Both the position numbers and the translations under genes were made by a program. Below are positions 17,183 through 26,398 of a stretch of 64,000 bases of DNA, in pieces. Under the pieces are notes generated by a model that saw only the letters and a program-made list of their open reading frames with translations, made no database searches and was not told where the DNA came from. Origin of the DNA: Peptoniphilus ovalis (lineage in GTDB: Bacteria > Bacillota > Clostridia > Tissierellales > Peptoniphilaceae); assembly GCF_018919265.1 (NCBI RefSeq), contig NZ_JAHLQO010000004.1:1-64000 (forward strand), read 5' to 3'. Numbering within the stretch: the stretch's first letter is position 1; each line of letters begins with the position of its first letter.

Positions 17183-19063
17183 TTAATTTTCTATTTCTAT
17201 ATCTTTTTGTGTTTCAGTCTCTTGGTTTTCTTCATATTGTTTTAAAAGATCCATGAACTGTTCTCCAGTTATCGTCTCTTGTCTTAAGAGATATTCAGAA
17301 ATTGCATGAAGAGCTTTAATATTTTCTCTTAAAATTTTTCTGGCTTCGTTATGAGCGTCATCAATAATTTTTTGAACAGCTTCATCAATTTCATATTGAG
17401 TTTGCGGAGAACATTGAAGTGAACTATCTCCTCCAAGATAAGCATTAGTCATAGATTCTAGTGCAACAAATCCAAATTCATCTGTCATACCAAATCTTGT
17501 GACCATTGCCTTTGCAATTTTTGTTGCCTTTTCAATATCATTTGATGCACCACTAGTTCTGGTGTTAAAAATTATTTCTTCAGCTGATCTTCCACCAGTT
17601 AAAGTTACAATATTATTTATGGCATCTTCCTTAGACATTAAGAATTTTTCTTCTTCATCTACTTGCATTGTGTAACCAAGTGCTCCAGAAGTTCTAGGAA
17701 TAATTGTAATCTTGTGAACTGGAGCTGATCCTTTTTGCTTTGCCGCTACCAAAGCATGCCCTACTTCGTGATATGCAATAATTCTCTTTTCTCTTGGAGA
17801 TATAACAGCATTTTTCTTTTCATATCCAGCAAGAACTACTTCAACAGATTCTTCTAAGTCTCTTTGACTCATTTTATCTCTGCCTTCTCTAACTGCTCTA
17901 AGTGCTCCTTCATTTACCATATTGGCAAGATCAGCACCACTTGCTCCAGCAGTTGCTCTTGCAACTTGTTCATAGTCAATATTTTCTTCTTTAGTGATTT
18001 TCTTTGCATGAACTTTTAGTATTGCAATTCTTCCTGCTAAATCTGGAAGCTCTACTGGTATTCTTCTGTCAAATCTTCCTGGTCTTAGAAGAGCCGGGTC
18101 AAGGGAATCAGGTCTATTTGTCGCAGCAAGTATTACAACACCTGCTCTTGCGTCAAAACCATCCATTTCTGATAGTAGTTGATTTAGAGTTTGTTCTCTT
18201 TCATCATTTCCTGAAATTCCAACGCCATCTCTCTTTTTACCAATTGTGTCAATCTCATCGATAAAAATAATACAAGGTGCTTTTTCTTCAGCCTGTTTAA
18301 ATAAATCTCTAACCTTTGCAGCACCTAAGCCTACAAACATCTCAACAAAGGCTGAACCTGAAATTGAAAAGAATGGAACTTCTGCTTCGCTGGCAACTGC
18401 CTTTGCAAGAAGAGTCTTTCCTGTTCCTGGAGGACCAACTAATAGTGCTCCTTTAGGAAGTTTTGCACCAATTTTTGTATATTTTTTTGGATTGTGCAAA
18501 AAGTCTACAAGTTCCGAAAGAGCTTCTTTGGCTTCTTCTTGCCCTGCCACATTTTCAAATTTTATACCATCAGTTGATTCCACATAAATTTTTGCTCCAC
18601 TTTTGCCAAAATTCATAGGGCCAACATCACCCATTTTATTAAATACAACTTTTGATAAAATCCACCATGCAGCAACAAAAATGAATATTGTTCCAAATGT
18701 GGAAATTAAAAAAGAAACAAAAGGATTTAATTCTGGTTTTAAAACTTGAGCACTTTTAACATTTTTATTGACAAGTCTATCAACTAAATTAGGATCATAC
18801 ATCCTATTTGTAACATATTTAGTCTTTTCCCCTTTTTCTTCAGCTTCAAATGCTATCGTCTTGTCCTTGACTTCAACTTTATTAACTTCTCCACTATTTA
18901 CCATATTTACAAAACTTACATAGTCAATTTCTTTTATATCTTCTTCCTTAGTAATTCTAGGAATTAAGACTATGGCAATTGTGTAAAAGATAAATATTGC
19001 TAGAATAACATAAAGAATTGTGGGAATATATTTTTTAAAATTGTTATTGTCCTTTTTAGACAA
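17183..19063 (-). CDS. ftsH: ATP-dependent zinc metalloprotease FtsH
   Basis: A 626-residue membrane-bound AAA protease that degrades misassembled membrane proteins and some regulators. Two transmembrane helices flank an extracytoplasmic region (about residues 15-37 and 115-141). The AAA domain holds Walker A GPPGTGKT (210-217), Walker B IIFIDEID and the second region of homology NRPDSLDPALLRPGRFDRR. The protease domain has the zinc motif HEVGH. I start it at TTG 19063, behind GGGGGAGG. The longer frame to 19111 would begin inside the recR terminator hairpin and add residues not found in FtsH. It follows recR but is separated from it by that hairpin. Confidence 0.93.
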   Translation of the reverse strand: MSKKDNNNFKKYIPTILYVILAIFIFYTIAIVLIPRITKEEDIKEIDYVSFVNMVNSGEVNKVEVKDKTIAFEAEEKGEKTKYVTNRMYDPNLVDRLVNKNVKSAQVLKPELNPFVSFLISTFGTIFIFVAAWWILSKVVFNKMGDVGPMNFGKSGAKIYVESTDGIKFENVAGQEEAKEALSELVDFLHNPKKYTKIGAKLPKGALLVGPPGTGKTLLAKAVASEAEVPFFSISGSAFVEMFVGLGAAKVRDLFKQAEEKAPCIIFIDEIDTIGKKRDGVGISGNDEREQTLNQLLSEMDGFDARAGVVILAATNRPDSLDPALLRPGRFDRRIPVELPDLAGRIAILKVHAKKITKEENIDYEQVARATAGASGADLANMVNEGALRAVREGRDKMSQRDLEESVEVVLAGYEKKNAVISPREKRIIAYHEVGHALVAAKQKGSAPVHKITIIPRTSGALGYTMQVDEEEKFLMSKEDAINNIVTLTGGRSAEEIIFNTRTSGASNDIEKATKIAKAMVTRFGMTDEFGFVALESMTNAYLGGDSSLQCSPQTQYEIDEAVQKIIDDAHNEARKILRENIKALHAISEYLLRQETITGEQFMDLLKQYEENQETETQKDIEIEN

Positions 19064-19084
19064 ATTTCCTCCCCCTTTTGTATA

Positions 19085-19113
19085 GAAAAAAATTTTGGGG
19101 ACAAACCCCAAAA
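19085..19113 (-). terminator. Terminator between recR and ftsH
   Basis: An 8-bp stem (19093-19100 with 19106-19113), loop of five, then seven T on the minus strand. It begins 2 bases after the recR stop. Only about 20 bases separate it from the ftsH ribosome site, leaving no room for a promoter, so ftsH must be read through it or start within recR. Confidence 0.8.
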
Positions 19114-19114
19114 A

Positions 19115-19723
19115 TTAATCTAATTTTCTTCTATTTTGAATTGCTGTTGAAATAGTTATTTCGTCATAATATTCCAAATCTCCACCAACAGGTAAACCAT
19201 ATCCAATTCTAGAAATAATTAAATCATCATATTTTTCTAAGATATTTTGAATATATCTTGCAGTTGTATCACCATCAACTGTTGGATTAGTTGCAACAAT
19301 AACTTCTTTGACATTACCATTTTCAATTCTTTTTAAAAGCTGATTAATAGTAACATCTTCTGCTGTCTTTCCCTTAAGTGGTGAAATAACTCCATGAAGC
19401 ACGTGATACTTTCCTCTAAAGCTTAGAGATCTTTCCATAGCTTCAACATCTTTTGGACTTTCAACTACGCATATTATTGAATCATCTCTAGAATTATTAG
19501 AGCAAATTTCACAAGGATCGCTATCAGCATAATTCATACAAATCGAACACTGCTTAGTGTCTTTTTTTGCTCTGATAATAGAATTTGCAAGATCTGCAAC
19601 TTCAACATCTTCCATTTCTATGATATGGTATGCAAGTCTTTGAGCAGTTTTGGAACCTATGCCCGGCAGTCTATTTAATTTTTTAATTAAATCTTCAATT
19701 GGTCCTATTTCTTTATTCATCAT
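19115..19723 (-). CDS. recR: Recombination mediator protein RecR
   Basis: A 202-residue protein of the RecFOR pathway that helps load RecA at gaps. The order of elements is typical: N-terminal helix-hairpin-helix ([20 protein letters not shown]), a four-Cys zinc finger ([16 protein letters not shown]), the Toprim domain ([15 protein letters not shown]) and a C-terminal [16 protein letters not shown] segment. Its start overlaps the ybaB stop by 4 bases, in the conserved dnaX-ybaB-recR arrangement. Length is standard. Confidence 0.96.
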   Translation of the reverse strand: MMNKEIGPIEDLIKKLNRLPGIGSKTAQRLAYHIIEMEDVEVADLANSIIRAKKDTKQCSICMNYADSDPCEICSNNSRDDSIICVVESPKDVEAMERSLSFRGKYHVLHGVISPLKGKTAEDVTINQLLKRIENGNVKEVIVATNPTVDGDTTARYIQNILEKYDDLIISRIGYGLPVGGDLEYYDEITISTAIQNRRKLD

Positions 19724-20061
19724 AGACCTGGAATATTAAGTCCGCCAGTTAATTTTCCCATTTGTGAGCTCATTTTTTCTTCAGCATTTCTAGTTGCTTC
19801 ATTAATTGCAGCTACAATAAGATCTTCTAACATTTCAACATCATCTGGATCAACAACTTCTTTGTCAATTTTCACAGAAATTAATTCTTTATTTCCATTA
19901 ACAGTTGCAGTTACAGCTCCGCCACCTGCACTAGCAGAAATTTCTTGACTTTGAAGATTTTGTTGCATTTCTTCCATTTGTTTTTGAAGCTTTTCAACTT
20001 GCTTCATCATATTATTTCTTCCGCCTCCGCCTGGGAAGCCGTTAAATCCACCTCTAGCCAT
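19720..20061 (-). CDS. ybaB: YbaB/EbfC-family nucleoid-associated protein
   Basis: A 113-residue DNA-binding protein, a homologue of E. coli YbaB/EbfC. It has a Gly/Asn-rich start ([11 protein letters not shown]), the helical [22 protein letters not shown] segment cut short here as family-typical, and the [20 protein letters not shown] helix. It lies between dnaX and recR, overlapping recR by 4 bases and 8 bases after dnaX. An AGGAGG site supports the ATG. Confidence 0.94.
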   Translation of the reverse strand: MARGGFNGFPGGGGRNNMMKQVEKLQKQMEEMQQNLQSQEISASAGGGAVTATVNGNKELISVKIDKEVVDPDDVEMLEDLIVAAINEATRNAEEKMSSQMGKLTGGLNIPGL

Positions 20062-20069
20062 ATTTCCTC

Positions 20070-21722
20070 CTAAATATCTATAATATTTTCTTTTCCAAAA
20101 ATTTCTTCTAATTTATCTGGTTTCTTATCAATACTAAATGAAGAATCTCCATTTTTGACTCGTACTTCAATATCTCTACCATAAATTAATTTTAATTCAT
20201 CTGAAATCTTATCAATATTTTCTTTTTTATTAAAAACTTCATAATAGAAAGAATTTTCTTTGCTAAAATTAAATACAAGTGTGCCATTAGAAAAATTTTC
20301 TATATCTGCTTTTTCTATGATTCCCGCCAATCCAATTTCTTTTTTAGACTTTAATTCGTCTATTATTTTTGGAAAGTCATTTTTAATTTTATTTAAGTCT
20401 AAATTTTCTTTAGAAACCTCATTAGATTCTTTGGTTGAAACTTCTTTAATTATATCAGATTGCAGTGAATTTTCAATTGGTCGAGCTTCAACTTCATGCT
20501 CAATATTTAAAGTATCATTAATTTTGTTATTAACAGGAATTTCATTAACAACTGGATAAACTTTTTTAGTAACTAAATTTTCAGTTCCAATATTATTTAT
20601 TTTATCTTCTAGATTTTTAATTTTTCCAAGTATATCGTCACCATTATTTCTGTTGCAGATTTTAATACAGTTCATTTCAAAAATTATTCTCTTATTATCT
20701 GCATATTTTATTTCATTTGTAATTTCTTTTAGCAAATCAACTATTACGATAAGGTCCTCAAGGTCCGATCTTCCTGCTAGAGAACTAAAATCTTTAATAT
20801 AAGTTGAAAACACAATTTTTTCAGGATTTTTTAAAGTTTTTACTAATATTAAATCTCTAAAATGATTAAGGATTTGAGAAGTTAATGTTGTAAAATCTAC
20901 TCCTTCTCTAAAAATTTCATCAATTGTATTTAGAGATTTATTTATATCTCTAGCAATTAATGCTTCTGAAAGTTCAAACAATAAATCCGATGAAGATATT
21001 CCAAGAATTTCCATAGCATCTTTTGTTTCAATATGATTTTTATCTAGAGTTAAAAGTTGATCCAGTACTGATAGTGCATCTCTCATAGCTCCATCTGAAC
21101 TTTTTGCTATTAATGAATAAACATCATCATCGCAAGACTTTCCTTCAAGTTTTGTAATTTCTTTTAGATGATTTTCAATAACATCTGAAGGAATTCTTTT
21201 GAAGAAAAACTTTTGAGATCTAGATAAAATTGTAGCTGGAATCTTTTCTAGTTCAGTTGTAGCCAATATAAAGATTAAATGTCTTGGTGGCTCTTCAAGA
21301 ATTTTTAAAAGTGCATTGAAGGCTCCCTTTGAAAGCATGTGAACTTCATCTATTATATAAACTTTGTATTTTAAAGAAGTTGGAGGATACACAACTTTTT
21401 CTTTAAGTTCACGTATATCGTCAACTCCATTGTTACTTGCAGCATCCATCTCTACTACATCAAGAACTGATTCATTTAAAATTTTTTTACAATTTTCACA
21501 TTCATTACAAGGATTTCCATCTTTAGGATTTAAGCAATTAACTGCTCTTGAAAAAATTTTCGCAGCAGATGTTTTTCCTGTTCCCCTTGTACCTGAAAAT
21601 ATATATGCATGAGATATTTCATTGTTTTTTACTTGATTTTTTAACGAAGCAACTACTGCTTCTTGTCCACACATTTCATCAAATGTCTTGGACCTATACT
21701 TTCTATAAAGTGCTTTATACAT
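20070..21722 (-). CDS. dnaX: DNA polymerase III subunit gamma/tau
   Basis: A 550-residue clamp-loader ATPase. The N-terminus is typical ([15 protein letters not shown]), with Walker [11 protein letters not shown] near residue 44, a four-Cys zinc module (CLNP to CENC, about residues 63-82), Walker [10 protein letters not shown] near 123 and the SRC-like [13 protein letters not shown] sensor. The C-terminal third is charged and low in conservation, as in tau. No clear slippery sequence for making a short gamma form was noticed. It is the first gene of dnaX-ybaB-recR, with an AGGTGAG ribosome site before the ATG. Confidence 0.95.
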   Translation of the reverse strand: MYKALYRKYRSKTFDEMCGQEAVVASLKNQVKNNEISHAYIFSGTRGTGKTSAAKIFSRAVNCLNPKDGNPCNECENCKKILNESVLDVVEMDAASNNGVDDIRELKEKVVYPPTSLKYKVYIIDEVHMLSKGAFNALLKILEEPPRHLIFILATTELEKIPATILSRSQKFFFKRIPSDVIENHLKEITKLEGKSCDDDVYSLIAKSSDGAMRDALSVLDQLLTLDKNHIETKDAMEILGISSSDLLFELSEALIARDINKSLNTIDEIFREGVDFTTLTSQILNHFRDLILVKTLKNPEKIVFSTYIKDFSSLAGRSDLEDLIVIVDLLKEITNEIKYADNKRIIFEMNCIKICNRNNGDDILGKIKNLEDKINNIGTENLVTKKVYPVVNEIPVNNKINDTLNIEHEVEARPIENSLQSDIIKEVSTKESNEVSKENLDLNKIKNDFPKIIDELKSKKEIGLAGIIEKADIENFSNGTLVFNFSKENSFYYEVFNKKENIDKISDELKLIYGRDIEVRVKNGDSSFSIDKKPDKLEEIFGKENIIDI

Positions 21723-21828
21723 TTTCTCACCTGTATTAATTATACATTAAATCATATTATATTAAATTAATTTTATATATTTTTCCAAAAATCTTTAACA
21801 TCATCTTCACATAATTTTCACAACGAAA

Positions 21829-21843
21829 GACTATCATATAGTC
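21829..21843. promoter_or_regulatory. Candidate operator: perfect 6-3-6 palindrome
   Basis: GACTATCATATAGTC has perfect 6-base arms around a 3-base centre. It lies 45 bases upstream of the small lipoprotein gene, overlapping where its promoter should be. No regulator can be named. Confidence 0.4.
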
Positions 21844-21887
21844 ATAAAAGAAACAAATGGTTTCAAAAAATAGGAGGATTTATTAAA

Positions 21888-22181
21888 ATGAAAAATTTAA
21901 AGAAAATAGCAAGCGTTGGAATGATTTCTGCATTAATGTTAGGTATGGTAGCTTGTCAAGGAGCTAACAACAAAGCTGAAGAAGCAGCTAACGCTAAAAA
22001 CCAAGCAGTAGAAGAACAAGCTGAAGCTAACAAAGCTAAAGTAGAAGCTAACGCTAAAGAAGCAGAAGCTCAAGTTGAAGCTGCTGAAGAAGGAGCAAAA
22101 GAAGAAATCAATGCTAAAGCAGATGCAGCTACTACAAATGCACCAGCTGAAGAAGCTGCTGAAGAAGCACCTGCAAAATAA
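21888..22181 (+). CDS. Small Ala/Glu/Lys-rich lipoprotein, function unknown
   Basis: A 97-residue predicted lipoprotein. The signal MKNLKKIASVGMISALMLG ends in lipobox MVAC, with Cys23 as the lipidated residue. The mature 75 residues are almost only Ala, Glu, Lys, Asn and Gln, with repeating EAxAKxxA-like units that would form a highly charged single helix or coiled coil, then an Ala/Glu/Pro tail. This composition resembles small Lpp-like or stress-induced lipoproteins, but I recognise no family. It has an AGGAGG site, its own terminator and a palindrome upstream. Such genes are often strongly expressed. Confidence 0.85.
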   Translation: MKNLKKIASVGMISALMLGMVACQGANNKAEEAANAKNQAVEEQAEANKAKVEANAKEAEAQVEAAEEGAKEEINAKADAATTNAPAEEAAEEAPAK

Positions 22182-22200
22182 TTAATATTTAATTAATAAG

Positions 22201-22226
22201 AGAAGCCTTAATTGGCTTCTTTTTTT
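22201..22226 (+). terminator. Terminator of the small lipoprotein gene
   Basis: A 7-bp stem AGAAGCC/GGCTTCT with a 6-base loop, followed by a T-run. It lies 19 bases after the stop codon. Confidence 0.9.
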
Positions 22227-22291
22227 GTACATATATTCTTTTAAAATTGTTTTCAAGAAATGTAAATTCTTGTCAGGTAATTTTAAAAGTA

Positions 22292-22300
22292 TGATATAAT
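22292..22300 (+). promoter_or_regulatory. Extended -10 of the zinc-ribbon protein promoter
   Basis: TGATATAAT, with a possible TTGTCA -35 at 22270-22275 but a long 19-base spacer. It is 34 bases before the chosen start. Confidence 0.5.
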
Positions 22301-22334
22301 AAATATTATAATATTTACGAAAGAAGGTGTGCCT

Positions 22335-23927
22335 TTGTTTTGTCCAAAATGTGGTCATCCCATATCAAAAGATGATAACTTTTGTTCTTCTTGCGGAGCT
22401 AATATTAAAAATGTTCATGTAAAATTTTTACCTAATGACGAGAACATTACTTCCAAGGGAGATACTAACAAAGTTAAAAAGATTAGCGAAGAAACGAGGG
22501 TATTTAATCCTAAATCCTTAGATGGAATTGACACTACTGATGACATAAAAAATATTATTGCGCAAGTAGATAAGAAAGTTTCTAAGAATATTGAAAATTA
22601 TAAGAAAGAAAACTCAAAGTCTAAATCTAATGATGAGGAAATTAAAAAAGAAGCCCAAAAAATAGAAAAACCTAAATCATCTAAAAAAACTAAAGTTGCT
22701 GAAGAATCTAAAGATTATGATGAGTATTTTAAAATTAGTCAAAGTGAACTTGTGCGTAGAGTTCAAGAGGAGCTTAAAAAATCTAATTTTGATGAAAATA
22801 ATCTTATTGAAAATAAAGAAGAGGATTTAGTAGAAAAAGATAATATTGTTCCTGATCCTGAAGAAAAAAAAGAATCTAAGAAATTTTCTTTAAAAGAAAA
22901 GTGGCATAATTTTATCAACGAAGATGATGATGAATTTTCAATATTTTCTAAAATTAAAGATGACCCTAAATCTTCAGAAGAAGTTAAAAAAGAAATTACT
23001 GATCCTGTCAATACTTCTAAGAAAAACTTTGAAAATACTCTTAGCACACCTAAGATTACGGTTTCTGATATAAATAATAATATTCTAGAAGAAAAAAAAT
23101 CTGAGACTCCTAAAAGTGTTAAAAAAGAAGAAAAAAATTCTGAAGTAGAGTCTTATATCAAAAAAGAAAGAAAAAAGATTAAAGATTTCTTTAGCTTTAA
23201 TAAAAATAATGAAGAGAAAAATAAAAATAAAGTAACTGAAAATGCTACTACTAAAATTGATTTGGATAAGGAAATCGAAAAATCCAACAAAGAAACAGTT
23301 TTAGAAGATAAACCTAAAAAAGAAAAATCAATTGAAAGCTTTCATAAACTTTCTGAAGATTTTAAAGGAGTATTTGATTTCTTCGAAAAAATTACTACTC
23401 CTCTTTCAAATTACATCAAAGAAATTGGTTCCAATGAAAGTAAAATAGTAATTGGTATTGGAGTTTTATTGACAGCCATTTCCTTAGTACTAGGTAATCA
23501 TGGATTTAGTCCCATACTAATTATATTCTTAGTCTTGAGAATTCTGTTTGACTATGTTGAGTTCTATGTTCCTCTTAATCTTGCAACAGATAGAGACGAT
23601 ATAGACACAAGTTATGATGAAGTTAAATTTAATTCCTTAATAACTTGGATAATTTGTAAAGTTGTTTTATTTATCGGATTTATTGTTTCACCATTTGGCG
23701 GATTATTTCACTATACTGAACTTGCAGCACTAACTGCAATGCCAGTTGCAACTCTTGTATTAATTACAATTGCACCAATTATTTCTATCACACTTTATAG
23801 AAAACATTTCATTGGAAGATCTAAAATTAACTTTATTGGATGGTATTCAATCGCTTTTATATTATTTGAACTATTATTTAAGATGATTTGGTTTATAATC
23901 AATTTCATATTTGTAACATTGTTTTAA
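22335..23927 (+). CDS. Zinc-ribbon protein with long charged linker and C-terminal membrane domain
   Basis: About 530 residues in three parts. The N-terminal 25 residues are a zinc ribbon (FCPKCGHPISKDDNFCSSCG). Residues of about 30-345 are a low-complexity stretch of Lys, Glu, Ser, Asn and Asp. The C-terminal 160 residues hold about four to five membrane helices. I recognise no named family. Zinc-ribbon plus membrane architecture occurs in many uncharacterised Firmicutes proteins. I start it at TTG 22335, since AGAAGG lies 7 bases upstream and the protein then begins MFCPKCG. The GTG at 22329 is only one base from that site. It stands alone and ends in a shared terminator. The ribbon and charged part should face the cytoplasm. 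Confidence 0.75.
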   Translation: MFCPKCGHPISKDDNFCSSCGANIKNVHVKFLPNDENITSKGDTNKVKKISEETRVFNPKSLDGIDTTDDIKNIIAQVDKKVSKNIENYKKENSKSKSNDEEIKKEAQKIEKPKSSKKTKVAEESKDYDEYFKISQSELVRRVQEELKKSNFDENNLIENKEEDLVEKDNIVPDPEEKKESKKFSLKEKWHNFINEDDDEFSIFSKIKDDPKSSEEVKKEITDPVNTSKKNFENTLSTPKITVSDINNNILEEKKSETPKSVKKEEKNSEVESYIKKERKKIKDFFSFNKNNEEKNKNKVTENATTKIDLDKEIEKSNKETVLEDKPKKEKSIESFHKLSEDFKGVFDFFEKITTPLSNYIKEIGSNESKIVIGIGVLLTAISLVLGNHGFSPILIIFLVLRILFDYVEFYVPLNLATDRDDIDTSYDEVKFNSLITWIICKVVLFIGFIVSPFGGLFHYTELAALTAMPVATLVLITIAPIISITLYRKHFIGRSKINFIGWYSIAFILFELLFKMIWFIINFIFVTLF

Positions 23928-23931
23928 AAAG

Positions 23932-23968
23932 AAAATCTGCTAGAGCAAAAACTCTAACAGATTTTTTT
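23932..23968. terminator. Bidirectional terminator between the zinc-ribbon gene and the GNAT-like gene
   Basis: A 14-bp stem with one mismatch (23932-23945 with 23952-23965), with A-rich and T-rich flanks. It serves both convergent genes. Confidence 0.85.
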
Positions 23969-23971
23969 ATT

Positions 23972-24646
23972 TTAAATAATTTTTACTTGTCTAAATAAAA
24001 TTATACCATCTTCGTCTACTGAAACACCAATATGCTTATCAACGAGCAAATCTTTTATTTTCTCAGTATCCTTGTATGAAACTTTTTCTTCTTTTCCTGT
24101 GAATTCAATTTTTATGTCTTCTGATTTTAATAAAATAAATCTATCGTATCCTTCAGGAGATTTTTCATCTGGATACTTTTTCTTTAATTCAACAATTGTA
24201 TATCCTGATTCCAATGTATTCTTATAAGAATGAGGATTAGTTGGAGAAATAGTAGACATTTTATTTGTGTATTTGGTATTTTCGTACTTTTGTAAAACTT
24301 TGTCTCTAGTCACATTTTGAAGATTCATTCCCCTATATTCTTTTAAAACACCTACGCTATCATTAATGATAACAGTATCAGGATCTATATCGAAATGTTT
24401 TACATCATATGCTAAATTTTCTTCATCTTTTGGAACATTTAGACTTCTAAAGGCAACTAATTTATTATTGTGATAAACTCCCACTATTGCCCCTCCTCTT
24501 TCTAAAAGTCCTAAAAGATCTTCTTTCTCATCCTTAGAAAAGATACTTGAATCATTTATTGATTCATTTATTTTCTCCATTAGTTCTACAACTTCATCTA
24601 TATTTTCTTCTTCAATAAATTTAAAATCTAATTCTCTAGCTAACAT
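23972..24646 (-). CDS. GNAT-like acetyltransferase-fold protein
   Basis: A 224-residue protein. The central part fits the GNAT fold: a VGVYHNNKLVAFRSLN beta pair, then NDSVGVLKEYRGMNLQNVT resembling the acetyl-CoA-binding motif A, and ISPTNPHSYKNTLESGY resembling motif B. The usual Q/RxxGxG/A is weakened to YRGMNLQ, so cofactor binding is uncertain. The last 45 residues form a separate small domain. I start it at ATG 24646 behind GGAGGTG. The longer frame to 24682 lacks a ribosome site. It is probably monocistronic. The substrate is unknown. Confidence 0.65.
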   Translation of the reverse strand: MLARELDFKFIEEENIDEVVELMEKINESINDSSIFSKDEKEDLLGLLERGGAIVGVYHNNKLVAFRSLNVPKDEENLAYDVKHFDIDPDTVIINDSVGVLKEYRGMNLQNVTRDKVLQKYENTKYTNKMSTISPTNPHSYKNTLESGYTIVELKKKYPDEKSPEGYDRFILLKSEDIKIEFTGKEEKVSYKDTEKIKDLLVDKHIGVSVDEDGIILFRQVKII

Positions 24647-24747
24647 AGACACCTCCAAAAAGATATTAATTAAATAATACAATAAAGCTCAATGTTAATC
24701 AATTTAGTTTATTTAAAACAATTTTATTTCCACTTTAATCCTTTGGC

Positions 24748-24776
24748 TTGACTAAAAATTGGAATTAAATTATAAT
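24748..24776 (+). promoter_or_regulatory. Promoter of the metY T-box transcript
   Basis: TTGACT (24748-24753), a 17-base spacer and TATAAT (24771-24776), about 35 bases ahead of the T-box leader. Confidence 0.8.
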
Positions 24777-24810
24777 CTTTGTTAATAATTAATTTATATA
24801 AAACTTTGAT

Positions 24811-25044
24811 AAGAAGAGTACAAAGAATTATTTTCTCAAGAGAGATTTCATTTGGTGAGAGAAATTGAAAATAATCTTTGGAACATGGTCTTGGAGTTTT
24901 CGCACCGAAGTTATTTAGGCTGCGACAGGTATGCCTGTTATAGCATAAGGGTATTAATACTCAATAAGTCTTATATTGCGAGATATGAGAGAATTAAGGT
25001 GGTAACACGAATGCTTTCGTCCTTTGCGGATGAGAGCTTTTTTT
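24811..25044 (+). promoter_or_regulatory. Methionine T-box riboswitch upstream of metY
   Basis: A tRNA-sensing leader. It opens with the GAAGAGTA of stem I, carries GAACATGGTC with an ATG specifier triplet at 24885-24887, and has the T-box sequence AAGGTGGTAACACG at 24996-25009, complementary to the tRNA acceptor end. A terminator stem (25013-25022 with 25028-25037) is followed by seven T. Uncharged tRNA-Met should favour the antiterminator and allow metY transcription. The specifier and the downstream gene agree on methionine. The rest of the intergenic region holds the promoter. Confidence 0.9.
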
Positions 25045-25089
25045 ATACAAAGCTTTATATAAATTAAAATATATTTAAGGGAGAAATAA

Positions 25090-26370
25090 ATGACTAAGAA
25101 AAAATTAGGAACACTTTGTGTTCAAGCTGGATACGAACCAAAGAACGGTGAACCAAGAGTTCTTCCAATTGTTCAATCTACAACATTTAAATACGATTCA
25201 TCAGAGCAAATGGGAAATTTATTTGATTTAAAAGAATCTGGTTACTTTTACACAAGACTTGCAAATCCGACTAATGATTCAGTTGCTGCAAAGATAACTG
25301 CACTTGAAGGTGGTGTCGCTGGTATGCTTACTTCATCTGGTCAAGCTGCAAACTTTTACGCATTACTTAATATTTTAAAAGCCGGAGATCACATTGTTTC
25401 ATCTTCTGCAATCTATGGCGGAACATATAATTTAATTGCTCACACTATGAATGACCTAGGAATCGAAGCAACTTTTGTTGAACCAGATATTAGTCTTCAT
25501 GAACTAAATAAAGCTTTTAAAGAAAATACTAAAGCTGTATTTGGAGAAACTCTTTCCAATCCATCACTTCAAATACTAGATATTGAAACTTTTGCAAAGG
25601 CAGCTCATGACCACGGAGTTCCTCTAATCGTTGACAATACCTTCCCTACTCCAATATTTTTAAGACCAATTGAATGGGGTGCAGACATTGTAACTCACTC
25701 AACTACAAAATACATGAATGGTTTTGCAAATTCAGTTGGAGGAGCTGTTGTTGACTCTGGTAATTTTGACTGGGATAAATATAAGGACAAATACCCATCA
25801 CTTACTACTCCAGATGAAACTTATCACGGAGTTGTTTTCACAGAAACTTTTGGAAAAGCATCATATATTACAAAAATGACTACAACGCTTATGAGAGACC
25901 TTGGAAGTATTCCATCTCCTCAAAATTCCTTTTATTTAGGAATTGGTCTTGAAACTCTTCATTTAAGAATGCCAAAACATTATGAAAATGCACTTGAAGT
26001 TGCAAAGTTCTTAAAGAATGATGATAGAATTTCATGGGTTAGTTTCTCTGGACTTGAAGGAGATTCACAATACGAACTTGCACAAAAATATTTGCCAGAT
26101 GGTTCATGTGGAGTTATTTCCTTTGGTATCAAAGGTGGAAGAGATTCAGCTACTAAATTTATGGATAGCTTAAAACTTGCAGCTGTTGTAACTCATGTTG
26201 CTGACTCAAGAACTTGTGTGCTTCATCCAGCAAGTACAACTCACAGACAAATGAATGAAGAAGAGCTTAAAAATGCTGGCATTAGTTCTGATTTAATTAG
26301 AATGAGTGTTGGTATAGAAGATGTTGAAGACATCATAGAAGATCTTAAACAAGCTTTAGAAAATCTATAA
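25090..26370 (+). CDS. metY: O-acetylhomoserine sulfhydrylase (aminocarboxypropyltransferase)
   Basis: A 426-residue PLP enzyme of the Cys/Met metabolism family. It makes homocysteine from O-acetylhomoserine and sulfide in the cytoplasm. Key features are the Tyr/Arg phosphate-binding YTRLANPTND near residue 57, SSGQAANFYALL near 83, the NPSLQILDIE region, the Asp of VDNTFPTP, and the PLP Lys in HSTTKYMNG near residue 210. Length and the N-terminal LCVQAGYEP match the MetY group (about 425) rather than cystathionine gamma-synthase (about 380). It is controlled by a methionine T-box. The partner MetA domain is encoded nearby at 30377 with a similar leader. Confidence 0.93.
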   Translation: MTKKKLGTLCVQAGYEPKNGEPRVLPIVQSTTFKYDSSEQMGNLFDLKESGYFYTRLANPTNDSVAAKITALEGGVAGMLTSSGQAANFYALLNILKAGDHIVSSSAIYGGTYNLIAHTMNDLGIEATFVEPDISLHELNKAFKENTKAVFGETLSNPSLQILDIETFAKAAHDHGVPLIVDNTFPTPIFLRPIEWGADIVTHSTTKYMNGFANSVGGAVVDSGNFDWDKYKDKYPSLTTPDETYHGVVFTETFGKASYITKMTTTLMRDLGSIPSPQNSFYLGIGLETLHLRMPKHYENALEVAKFLKNDDRISWVSFSGLEGDSQYELAQKYLPDGSCGVISFGIKGGRDSATKFMDSLKLAAVVTHVADSRTCVLHPASTTHRQMNEEELKNAGISSDLIRMSVGIEDVEDIIEDLKQALENL

Positions 26371-26375
26371 AAATT

Positions 26376-26398
26376 ACCCCTTAGCATTGCTAGGGGGT
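26376..26398. terminator. Terminator between metY and the HIRAN gene
   Basis: A 10-bp stem (26376-26385 with 26389-26398) with one imperfect pair and a 3-base loop. T-rich sequence follows on both strands, so it can serve both convergent genes. Confidence 0.8.

Noticed and set aside
24852-25067. Open frame of 71 codons upstream of metY
   Set aside because: It lies entirely over the T-box leader and its terminator, so it is not a gene.
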